64,000 nucleotides of DNA, taken from NCBI GenBank assembly GCA_034359265.1, contig CP136898.1, positions 38,401,501 to 38,465,500 on the forward strand, in the 5' to 3' direction. The DNA comes from Canna indica (lineage: Eukaryota; Streptophyta; Magnoliopsida; Zingiberales; Cannaceae). Position numbers and translations under genes: made by a program. Shown in pieces: positions 46,071 to 56,953 of the stretch (position 1 is its first letter; the number at the start of each line of letters is the position of its first letter). Under the pieces are notes generated by a model that was given only the letters and a program-made list of their open reading frames with translations, ran no database searches and was not told where the DNA came from.

Positions 46071-47768
46071 GATGAAGTTGGTTGATTGAAGTTGCTTGAA
46101 GATTCAAATATTATACCATTTCAAAGTTGCAACTTCAAGTCATCATGATGCCTTGGGTAATGAAATTATTGGCATCAAACACTTTGGTATCATCTTTTGA
46201 AATTAGAGTTGGAGTTTTGATATATGCTTAATATTAGTAGATTCCCCGCTCTTGATAAGAGTCTTTTGAAAAATAATTTTGTTTTTGATTTCCGGTCTCT
46301 TCGGAGACCTATGTAGCCTATAACAGGCTCATGCGACCTTATGATTCTAAATCGTAGGCTCATCGTGGCCTTTCGGTTTTCAACCAATAGGAAGGGTTAG
46401 AGATCTTACTTTTCAAAATTTCATATTTTGAGATCTCTCAATTCATTTTGGTTTCATGACAATTCTACTTGAAACGAATTTATCACCATCTAGTTTAGGT
46501 TGAAATTCTCAAATGAAGATTTCTATTTCACCTTTGTTATTTAGTATGCTAACTTGCTAGTTATTATATCATTGTGCTACTAATGATTTTTGGCTTGCAA
46601 GTTAACATTTATGAAAATGGAAGGCTAATAATTAGGAGAAAAGGATAAGTTTGAAAAAATTCTCACGTAATAGGTATGTCTTTGAATTTCGTAAAAATCT
46701 TAGCATAATACCTCAATATTCATGCTTTATTGGTGTCTCTATACTCATGATTAGAGTTGCTTGAAAAATCCTTGAATTCTCATGAGTAGGTAGAATTTTA
46801 GTACTTAGGCAAGTTTCATTAAATGAAAGTTAATTACCCTAAGTTAAAATTTGACATTAGAGATTTCTATCTTATGTCCAAACTCATGAAATATGATAAG
46901 ATATACACATGACATGCTTCTAGGTGTTTAGAGTTGAAAATTCATGTGTAGATCATCAAAGTGATATGTAGATTGAAAATTCATGTGAAAACTCATGTTA
47001 GGTGTATATGTGTCTAAGTTTGGAGAACCATGAGTAAAGGATAAAAAATTTGATACTTAGCATTTTCATGTTAACATGTTAAGTTGAAACATTAGGTAAA
47101 TGACCTTAGTTTCACTTCAAACTTGATATACATGCTTTAAATGCTCATATCTTGGTATTTTGAAAGTTTGAATGAAATCTAAAAATATCAAGAAAGATTC
47201 ACTTATTTAGGAAAATACCATTGAAGTATCATTCTTCCCAAGTGCTCATTTCTCGATACTTTAGATCTTCGTCGAAATCTTTGAATGAGACGTCAAGTAT
47301 GATTTTGTAATTCTATTATTGGTATCGTTCTCATTATTATTTAAGAAAAATCATTTCTAAAATTACTTTTGAAACTTCGACAGATACGTAATATCAATAC
47401 TTGAATTAGTACATGATTTTCAGTTTTAGATTATATTGATCATTCTATGATATCATGTATTAATTAGTCTCACTTGTATGTATGTTTTCATCCCATGAGT
47501 TGAGATCTTCATGATTTATGAAAACTAATTTTAGAGTCTCAACTTTCACTAGATTGACTTTTCTTGCTCTTTTTGATTGATGTCAAAAGGGGGAGAAAAA
47601 TATAGGTAAAAGGGAAGAAAATATAAGAAACCCATGCATATAGATAGGTGGAGTTTATTTTCATAGATATGCATGTTGATGGGGGGAGAAATCCCTTAGT
47701 TGATATCCTTTGTGCTTTAATATATATATTTTCTTAAGGATGTTTGTCATCATCAAAAATGGGGAGAT
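46071..47768 (+). other. Noncoding tail of gag-only element 3
   Basis: About 1.7 kb, AT-rich, no gene. It includes the UUCG hairpin (46294-46309), degenerate blocks shared with the other tails, an AAAAGGGGGAGAAA run near 47586, and the polypurine tract AAAATGGGGAGAT immediately before the 3' LTR at 47769. Confidence 0.78.
46294..46309 (+). ncRNA. UUCG-capped hairpin in tail, copy 3
   Basis: GGTCTC-TTCG-GAGACC. A second small stem AGCCT-ATAAC-AGGCT follows at about 46314-46328. Confidence 0.55.
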
Positions 47769-48508
47769 TGTTGGCCTAAGGTTTTCTACCTTGGTCTTAA
47801 TCTCGGTTTTGATGATAACAAACATGGAACTAATGCTTCATTAAAAAATATTTTCAGATTCCATATTGATTAGCACTTGATGTCCTCGATCGAAAATATT
47901 GAAGAAATCAAAAAATTGGAAGGACATTGATTGACGCATTCGGGTTCGTCGTGGAAATCTATCGAAGTTCGACGTGTGCACCAAAGACGTCTTGGAAAGC
48001 TCTCCAAGTTGTCACACGTTGAAGGTCGGAACCCAAAAATGAAGCGCGCAAGAAGAAGGCTGAAAAAATCAAGCTCAGCCTAGGTTCGGTCGACCGAATA
48101 TGGTCAAAAATTGGCCATAGCCAATTCAGTCGATCGGTTGGTCGATCGGACGAAGCAGAGAATTGGCAGTAGATAATTTGGTAGACCAGTCGATCGACCG
48201 AAGTGCACCCAAAAGCTATAGAATACCGCGATTGCTTGGGTGGTCGATCCATCGATCGACCGATGATGGACCGGCAATCGACCAGGCGTCAGCAACGGGC
48301 AAAAATACGCCGGTTGACGAGCCCTTTGTTTAGGGGGTTATAAGTACCCACCCCAAACTCTCTCCCAAGCTCTTAATGATGCCCAAAAACCTCAAAGAGT
48401 GATCTTTAGCATCTTCTAAGCTCCTCATTGATCAAATCCTTCAAACCTAGCTCTTTATCCCTCATCTTCAAGTGTTCTTCATTGGAGGGCTCATCAAGGA
48501 TGCTAGGC

Positions 48509-51067
48509 TGTCACACTCCAACTGAGGGTAGTGTGACCGACCAGGGCCTATATCCTGCCCTGTAGCCTACTATCTACACTGACATAAAGAAAACCAGAAC
48601 GTATTGATAAAGAAATCTCAACACAACTTTATTAAAAGTTTTCAAATTCACAATTTTATGTTTTCAAAGCAAATAAGAAAACCATCATCAGAACAACTAA
48701 CGTCTCAAGTAATCAAGTTTTACAAACTCTTTTCCAAATACAACTGTCAGTGCAGAAATTTAAAAATACAACTACTAGACTCTGGTCTATGACTCATGGA
48801 CGCTGCTACAAGATATGGCACCACCTCCCGCCCACCAGCTGCACCATGTTGACATGTCAAAGTCACTGCTCAAGCTCTGCAAAAACGAAGAATAAACTGT
48901 GAGTCCACTTGGGACTCAGTGAGTGGCTCTAACGAACCTCCACATAATCCTCAATTACGCATGTATATCATATAAGGCAACATAATGAATGTACAAGGAG
49001 GTAAACTACTTCTAATGCAACTATCGACCCCAATGAGTCAATCTGTACAAACTGAATATGTGAAAACCTGCCATCTCAGCCTATCAAGACTCCAGCATTC
49101 GGCCCTTGGGCCTACTTATGGACAAAATATCCCGGCTACAGCCGGCCCTACCATACAAGGTAGAATCATACTGGCCGTTCTGCCACATCATATCAAGATA
49201 TAAACAAGAAATCCCGAGCCATCGGCTCGGATGGTCACTAGTCTCCGGACACCGTCTGGGGTAAGGATAGCTAGTCCTACCCAACTGGGGTCTGGCACCT
49301 AGCGGGCCCGCTGGCGCACCTCAAGACCCAACACTGTCCGAGTTAAGCATTGGTCATTCCCGACCTCCATGCTCCTCGGCGGACCATCTCAAGCACATCA
49401 CACAATCAAGTGTCCTAGGGTTTCCTTATATACACTTCGGGCCATTGCCCGTATTCGGCCATAAGCCGGTCTGCAGGGTCCACAAATTAATGTTGCCCTT
49501 TCAAATTGTGCACACCTAATGGTTCTAGGTTTCCAAAAATATTTACTAGCAGTCCTGGAAGTTATGTTATCTCCTAGCTAAGTTTCCATATATGCTGAGC
49601 ATCCCACAACGTCCTACACGTTGCCTAACGTTATACGCTACCTTGGGTGAGGAATTCTATGAACCGAGCGTAGAATTTCACCCACGAATATTTCAGGACA
49701 GCATGTGTACAACACTTACCAAATTAATTTCGGAAAGTAACATCATGAAGAACCGAAATAAAAAGTAAGTAATGTAGAGGTTAATCCCATATGGAACGTA
49801 CACTAAGCATATTAACAATTAAACATGATATGAGCAATTAAATGAAACCTTTCTTGTCTACATATACTATATAAGCATTAGCAAGAACATTTCCAATGTG
49901 ATAATATAGATCTATCCCAACAATTCACAACATGAATATGAATTAACATTTATGTGAATATGAATAAACATTAAACGGAGGGATATGAACAACTACACAA
50001 AATCGTTCGCTTCCTCCCCCTTTTCCTTGATCGGTCGAAGCTTGAGCAAGGTGAACCTTGCTCGGCCAAACAATCCATGTGGGAAGGGGCTAGAATCTAT
50101 GCATTTTAACCAATGGAACAGTAACATAAACTTCAAATTGAATCTAACATTTAAACGTGAAGGTGCGGGTTAAGACGATAAAATACGAGGCCCAACAATC
50201 CAATACAAACAGTCCTACTTTTCCCCCTTCTACTGCTCGGCCAACTCGAGCAGGATCATAACCATGCTCGGCTGAACATATAGGGGTGGTGGACATTGCT
50301 GCGGCGTCCACACGATTGTCAATCCAAAAGCAAAAACAAGTGAATACAAGTCGATGCGCAAGTTGCGAGACGAGCGAGGAAAATTGGAGAAAATTTCGGC
50401 ATGACCTTTTCCCTTTTCCTTGACTCGACCAACCCCTTAAAACAAGAAATCGACATGTATAAAACCACGAAATCACAGCAAATACAATGATCTAAGAATC
50501 TAACATGGAGAAAACAACTTGATCGACAAAACTCGCGAAGAAGAATCCCGATATCAAAATCTATGGGGCCGGCCACCCGCCTCCCCTCAACATCTATATA
50601 ACCACTCACCTCGATTGCGGAGAATGAAAGATCGAATGACGACGACTTCAAATCTTTCGACGATAGTGTGAAATCCCGGATTGACCCAAAGTTCCCCTTT
50701 TCCTTGCTTCTTCTCCCCTTCTCCCTAGGCTGCCTTGTGCGACTCCAAGGTGAGTCGCACGGCACAAGGATGAGGGGTTTTAAATCCCTCATCTAGCCTT
50801 CCATATAGGCTCTTGACTCACTTGACTCCTACTCAAGACTCGACTTGGGTTCCGACTCAACCCACAACATGAGTCGATTTAAACTTGATTTAAGGTATGA
50901 TTGCATAAAAGGAAGGTGAATCACCCAAATAAATTCCATGCATCATTAGTCGAGTCATACCTTTTCACTCGAGGCGATCCTGAGGCTCGACTCGACTATC
51001 CCCGGGTCCGGCTCGCTGCACTAAAATAGATTTTTATATTAGGAAAAAAAAATTTCCAGGTCTTACA
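48509..51067 (-). repeat. 3' LTR of the nested gypsy element
   Basis: 2559 bases, plus reading TGTCACACTCCAACTG to CAGGTCTTACA. Hairpin GAGTCC/GGACTC at 48901-48917. AGGTGAGTGG-type segment (minus) near 50605. Confidence 0.9.
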
Positions 51068-51081
51068 ACCTTCCCCCCTTA
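51068..51081 (-). promoter_or_regulatory. Polypurine tract of the nested gypsy element
   Basis: Minus strand AAGGGGGGAAGGT directly before the 3' LTR start TGTAAGACC; it primes plus-strand cDNA. Confidence 0.8.
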
Positions 51082-51084
51082 AGG

Positions 51085-52290
51085 GAAATTCATCCTCGAA
51101 TTTACTTGAATAACCAGGACTTACCGACTCCTCGAACAAGGAAGGGTAGTGCTCTCTCATGTCCTGTTCTACCTCCCAAGTGGCCTCTTGCCTGGAATGG
51201 TGCTCCCATCTGACCTTTACCAAGGAAATTTCTTTGGACCTTAGCTTCCTGATTTGGCGGTTAAGGATCTCTACCGGCCTTTCGTCGAATGAGATGGCCG
51301 AATCTACCTTGATAGAAGAGGGCTCGATCACATGTGAATCATCTTTTACATATTTCCGCAACATGGATACATGGAAGACCTGGTGTACTCTGCTCATGCT
51401 AGGAGGTAATGCCAGCTCATAGGCCACCTCGCCCCTCCACTTGAGAACGGGAAAAGGCCCAATGTACCTAGGGCTCAGCTTTCCCTTCTTCCCAAACCGG
51501 ACCACCCTCGATAAATTCCAATTCCCTGGCCTTCTTATCGGCATAAATTTTCTGTCGACTCTGGGCCGCCAGCAACCTTTCCTTTATGGCTTTTACTTTC
51601 TCTACCGCTTCCTCAACCAGATCAGGGCCCACCATGAGTGATTCCCCAGCCTCAAACCAGCCCACCGGAGACCTACACTGCCACCCATACTAAGCCTCAA
51701 AAGGAGCCATGCCAATGCTACTATGATAGCTATTGTTGAAGGCGAACTCTATCAGCGGTAGGTGACTTTCCCAACCGTCTGCCATATCGAGGACGCATGC
51801 TCTCAGCATGTCCTCCAAAGTTTGGATGATCCTCTCAGACTGCCCGTCAGTCTACGGATGGAAAGCTGTGCTGAAACGCACTTGGGTACCCAAGGCTTCC
51901 TGGAAGGACTGTCAAAATCGGGCTTTGAACTGGGTACCGCGGTCAGATATAATCATCACCGGGGTACCATGGTATGCCACAATCCTATCCAAGAACAGTT
52001 GGGCGTACGATTCCGCAGAGAATGTAGTTTTCACTAGTATGAAGTGTGCGGTTTTGGTTAACCGGTCCACTACCACCTAAATGGAATCAAAACCGCCTTT
52101 TGACTTAGGCAATCTGGTCACTAGATCCATAGTGATTTTCTCCCACTTACACTTGAGCACCTCGAGATTTTGCAGAAGTCCCGCGGGCTTAAGGAGTTCG
52201 GTCTTCACCTGCTGGTAGACTAGACATTTAGAGACAAACTCTGCTACCTCTCTTTTCATACCTTTCCACCAGTAATGCTGCCTTAAATCC
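51085..52290 (-). pseudogene. Gypsy integrase with C-terminal chromodomain
   Basis: From 52290 leftwards: zinc-binding segment MKREVAEFVSKCLVYQQVK (second Cys of the CxxC changed to Tyr), then WEKITMDLVTRLP and DRLTKTAHFI (across a stop near 52080). The core reads [31 protein letters not shown] and [20 protein letters not shown], with TAG stops near 51910, 51855 and 51690. After a frameshift near 51500, the GPF/Y module LSPRYIGPFPVLKWRGEVAYEL and SRVHQVFHVSMLRKYV follow, and the chromodomain-like tail KEISLVKVRWEHHSRQEATWEV..MREHYPSLFEE. That tail is typical of Tekay-type chromoviruses and directs integration to heterochromatin. Confidence 0.9.
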
Positions 52291-53658
52291 TAGTACATCT
52301 TGGTGGCCCCCAGATGCATTGTGTAAGTGGAACGATGACCCATTTCCTGGACTTGCCTGCGCACCTCAGCCATATCTGGTACTACGATCCGGTCTTTGAA
52401 CCTCAGTACACCCTTTGAGTCTAATTTGAAATCGTTCTCTGCATTGCCTCTTTGCACCAGATCCTTGGTTAGCGCACAAAAGGCATCCTCCCCCTGCGCG
52501 GCACGCAGCATGTCCACCAGCGTGGACTGTACCCGTAGGTGTGCCATCAAGGCACCTGAAGCTGACACAGATAAGGTTGCACCCCCATCTAGGCACAAAA
52601 CCAACTCTCGAGCTAGAGGCCTCCGCTTAACTTCCAAATGAGCCAAACTGCTCATGGACTTTCTGCTTAGAGCATCTGCTACCATATTTGCTTTCCCCGG
52701 ATGATACATAATGGTGCAATCATAATCCTTTAGGAGCTCTAGCCACCTCCTCTGCCTGAGGTTCAGCTCCTTTTGGGTAAGCAAGTACTGGAGGCTCTTA
52801 TGATCCGTGAAGATCTCGCAAGTCTCCCTATACAGATAATGCCACCAAAGCTTTAGTGCAAGGACCACTGCTGCTAGTTCTAGGTCGTGCGTCGGATAGT
52901 TCTTCTCATGAACTTTCAATTGGCGGAATGTATAAGCGATGACTCTACCAAACTGCATCAAGACGCAGCCCAGGCCAACCTGAGAGGCATCACAGAAGAC
53001 TACAAACCCTCCTGAGCCGGAAGGTACAGCCAACACGGGTGCAGATGTCAAACATGCCTTGACCTTCTGAAAGCTCACCTCGCATTTGTCATCCCAAACG
53101 AACCTGACCTTCTTCTGGGTCAACCGAGTCAAAGGGGCTGCAATTTTGGAGAAGTTCTCCTCAAACTTCCGGTAGTACCCGTCCAAACCAAGAAAACTGT
53201 GGACCTTGGTCACGTTAGTCGGCCATTTCCAGTTCTGCACCACTTATATCTTGGCAGGATCTACCCTTATATCTTGGCAAGAACTTATAGTGACCGTAGC
53301 GAGTCCTAAAGGCTGTCATAGGCACATCGCAGTCCCGGATTCTCTGCTGATGGTATTCGGACCTCAAGTCTATCTTAGAGAACCATTGTGCTCCCTGTAG
53401 CTGGTCAAACAGATCGTCAATCCTCGGCGGAGGATAACGATTCTTGATTATCACCTTATTCAACTGCCTATAATCGATGCACATGCGCATAGATCCATCC
53501 TTCTTCTTTACAAAGAGCACCGGGGCACCCCATGGTGACATGCTCAGCCAAATGAAATTCAGGTCTAGCATCTCTTGCAATTGCTCTTTTAGTTCCCTGA
53601 GTTCGGCCGACGCCATCCAATAGGGTGGAATGGAAATAGGCTTCACCCCGGGTTGCAA
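52290..53658 (-). pseudogene. Gypsy RT and RNase H with RT core deleted
   Basis: RT starts [83 protein letters not shown]. It then jumps across CCAAGATATAAG direct repeats (53243-53283) to [20 protein letters not shown]. About 85 family residues, including the FIDD catalytic box, are missing and the frame shifts. RNase H continues openly (52290-53243): [70 protein letters not shown]. It cannot polymerise DNA. Confidence 0.92.
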
Positions 53659-54921
53659 TTAAATGCAGAAATCAACAACTCTACTAGGCGGCAACCACGA
53701 CAACTCCTCGAGAACACATCGGGAAACTCGCAAACTAGCTGAGTTCCACCGACATCCCCTGCCTCTTCCCCCTTCTCTCTAGCCACAGATACGAAGGCTA
53801 GGAATGACTGACAGCCCCCCTTAAGCAGTTTACGAGCCTTAAGGGCTGAGATGACCCCAATCGGCTCGCCCCTCCCCTCTCCTTGGAAGGAGAACTGCGA
53901 CAACCCAGGCTTATTAAACATCACTATTTTAGCTCTGCAATCCAACATCGCAAAGTGCTCTGCCAACCAGTCCATGCCATAGATGACATCAAGCTCAAGA
54001 GTGGGTAGGAGTGTCAAATCCGCACTCAACACATGGTCACAGATGAGCACCTCACAACCTTGATATATTGAATTTTCTAAGATTGCATTGCCCGTAGGCG
54101 TTGATACTATCAATGGCTCGTCGAGCATGGAGGGTGTCATTGGCAATTTCACAGCAAATATGGCAGATACAAATGAGTGTGTGGCACTCGGATCAAATAG
54201 AACATATGCAGCGGACGAACATACTAAATTAGTACCGGCCACCACTGCCTTGGACGCCCCTGCCCCATCATGATTCATAGCATATACCCTAGCAGGCGGC
54301 CTCTCTGAATGACTAGCCTGCGACCCCTTGTTCTGTGACTGACCTCTCTGAGCCACTAAACCCACTGACATAGGTGCCTTTCCTTTAGACTGATCAGGCT
54401 TCTGGCCAATTGCCTCGGGACAGTCCTTCTTGAAATGCCCAACTCGACCGAACCTATAGCAAGCACTTGTGCGGCCAAGGCAAGATCCCCAGTGCCTCCG
54501 ACTGCAACTGCCACATAGCGGCACCTCGGATCTCTGAGAACCACCTCCTGACACTGTCGGCCTTACCGACCCAGTCCCTGGGCCCCCACGGCCATGATTA
54601 CCATTCTGCCCTCGACTCTGCTGGTGGTCCGCAGCGGTCACTGCCCCCCTCGGAATGCCACGGTCAACTAACAGATCTTTGCGGCCGAAATTTCTTCTTG
54701 GCTGGCCCGTCATTCCTTTCAAACGACACCAAGAGTTCTTTCCGAAGGGCTTCAACCACTACCCGGGTAAGAGCGGAATCCTCAGTATAGTGGATGAGCC
54801 TGTCAGTCTGATGCCACAAGCCTCCAATGAATCTCTTGACCCTGGCAATCTCAGATGCCACTAGGGTCGGATGATACTTGGAAAGACGGATGAACTCCAT
54901 CTCATATTTTGATACTGACAT
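53643..54921 (-). pseudogene. Gypsy gag C-terminus and protease
   Basis: Gag begins mid-domain at 54921 (MSVSKYEMEFIRLSKY, ARVKRFIGGLWHQTDRL), about 190 codons short of the 17-22 kb copy. A frameshift near 54700 enters the 370-residue open stretch (53643-54755). This has the first knuckle degenerated (CGSCSRRHWGSC), the second CYRFGRVGHFKKDC with its second Cys changed to Phe, and a protease with VLFDPSATHSFVSA and ELDVIYGMDWLAEHF. In the homologue at 20830 the active-site box reads DLGATHSF; here Gly is Ser. The last 25 residues are out of frame with RT. Confidence 0.87.
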
Positions 54922-55124
54922 ACCCCTGGCATAATATCATATATAGCAATAACATGAGGATAAAATTGATACTAGTCGTATTACAACAACCGGCCAGTTG
55001 GCGATTCCCTGCGAGTAAATAAACCCGCAAATTATGGCTCTACTCAATAAATATCACTCGGCCACTATGGGCCTTACCCTGCATAATTAGTTCGGTCGTG
55101 CCCAACCTTCATCTCATTACAAAC
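54922..55124. other. Filler at the gag/LTR deletion junction
   Basis: About 200 bases replacing the gag start, leader, primer site and ~385 LTR bases. It contains CCTTACCCTGCATAATTAG and CGGCCACTATGGGCC text reminiscent of gypsy LTRs but not matched elsewhere in the window. Confidence 0.4.
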
Positions 55125-56953
55125 AAAGAATAAACTGTGAGTCCACTTGGGACTCAGTGAGTGGCTCTAGCGAACCTCCACATAATCCTCAGTTATGCAT
55201 GCATATCATACAAGGCAACATAATGAATGTACAAGGAGGTAAACTACTTCTAATGCGACTACTGACCCCAATGAGTCAATTTGTACAAACTGAATATGTG
55301 AAAACCTGCCATCTCGGCCTATCAAGCCTCCGGCATCCAGCCCTTGGGCCTACTTATGGAATAAATATCCCGGCTACAGCCAGCCCTACCATACAAGGTA
55401 GAATCATACTGGCCGTTCAGCCACATCATATCAAGATATAAATAAGCAATCCCGGGACATCGACTAGGATGGTCACTAGTCTCCGGACACCGTCTGGGAT
55501 AAGGATAGCTAGTCCCACCCAACTAGGGTCTGGCACCTAGCGGGCCCGCTGGCGTACCTCAAGACCCAACACTGGCCGAGCTAAGCATTGGTCATTCCCA
55601 ACCTCCACGCTCCTCATGAAGAACTGAAATAAAAAGTAAGTAATGTAGAGGTTAATCCCATATGGAACGTACACTAAGCATAGCAATAATTAAACATGAT
55701 ATGAGCAATTAAATGAAACCTTTCTTGTCTACATATACTATATAAGCATTAGCAAGAACATTTCCAATTTGATAATATAGATCTATCCCAACAATTCACA
55801 AGATTAATATGAATTAACATTTATGTGAATATGAACAAACATTAAACGGAGAGATATGAACAACTACACAAAATCGTTCGCTTCCTCCCCCTTTTCCTTG
55901 ATCGGTCGAAGCTTGAGCAAGGTGAACCTTGCTCGGCCAAACAATCCATGTGGGAAGGGGCTAGAATCTATGCATTTTAACCAATGGAATAGTAACATAA
56001 ACTTCAAATTGAATCTAACATTTAAACGTGAAGGTGCGGGTTAAGACGATAAAATACGAGGTCCAACAATCCAATACAAACAGTCCTACTTTTCCCCCTT
56101 CTACTGCTCGGCCAACTCGAGCAGGATCATAACCATGCTCGGCTGAACATATAGGGGTGGTGGACATTGCTGCGGCATCCACACGATTGTCAATCCAAAA
56201 GCAAAAACAAGTGAATACAAGTCGATGCGCAAGTTGCGAGACGAGCGAGGAAATTGGGGAAAATTTTGGCATGACCTTTTCCCTTTTTCCTCGACTCGAC
56301 CAGCCCCTTAAAATAGGAAATCGACACGTATAAAACCCCGAAATCACAGCATATACAATGATCTAAGAATCTAACATGGAGAAAACAACTAGATCGGCAA
56401 AACTCGCGAAGAAGAATCCCGATTTCAAAATCTATGGGGCCGGCCACCCGCCTCCGCTCAACATCTATATAACCACTCACCTCGATTGCGGAGAATGAAA
56501 GATCGGATGACGACGACTTCGAATCTTCCGGCGATGGAGCAAAATCCCGGATCGACCCAAAGTTCCCCTTTTCCTTGCTTCTTCTCCCCTTCTCCCTAGG
56601 CTTCCTTGTGCGACTCCAAGGTGAGTCGCACGACACAAGGATGAGGGGTTTTAAATCTCTTATCTAGCCTTCCATATAGGCTCTTGACTCACTTGACTCC
56701 TACTCAAGACTCGTCTAAACCCGAACTCGACTTGGGTTCTGACTCAACCCACAACATGAGTCGATTTAAACTTGTTTTAAGGTATGATTGCAAAAAAGGA
56801 AGGTCATTCACCCAAATAAATTACATGCATCATTAGTCGAGTCATACCTTTTCACTCGAGGCGATCCTAAGGTTCGACTCGACTATCCCCGGGTCCAGCA
56901 CAATGCACCAAAACAGATTTTTATATTAGGAAAAAAAATTTCCGGGTCTTACA
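55125..56953 (-). repeat. 5' LTR of the nested gypsy element, with two deletions
   Basis: Aligned with 48888-51067; it lacks the counterpart of 48509-48887 and of about 49370-49745 (junction at about 55615). The rest is nearly identical to the 3' LTR. Confidence 0.88.

Larger units (their letters stand above)
48509..56953 (-). mobile_element. Tekay-type (chromovirus) Ty3/gypsy element, nested and deleted
   Basis: 8445 bases with a perfect TAGGC duplication (48504-48508 and 56954-56958). 3' LTR 48509-51067, polypurine tract, chromodomain, integrase, RNase H, RT, protease and partial gag on the minus strand, then a 5' LTR about 55125-56953 with two deletions. The primer site and the gag N-terminus are missing. 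LTR segments such as 49985-50170 and 55856-56041 are almost identical, so the insertion is young, yet the pol gene lacks the RT catalytic centre. Confidence 0.92.

Noticed and set aside
49985..50173. 62-codon frame identical in both gypsy LTRs (also 55856-56044)
   Set aside because: Identity reflects the LTR duplication at insertion, not coding constraint.
50144..50792. 110- and 157-codon minus-strand frames in the gypsy LTR
   Set aside because: No domain; LTR leader sequence with an AGGTGAGTGG donor-like site. Could be a leader exon, but no evidence of a protein.
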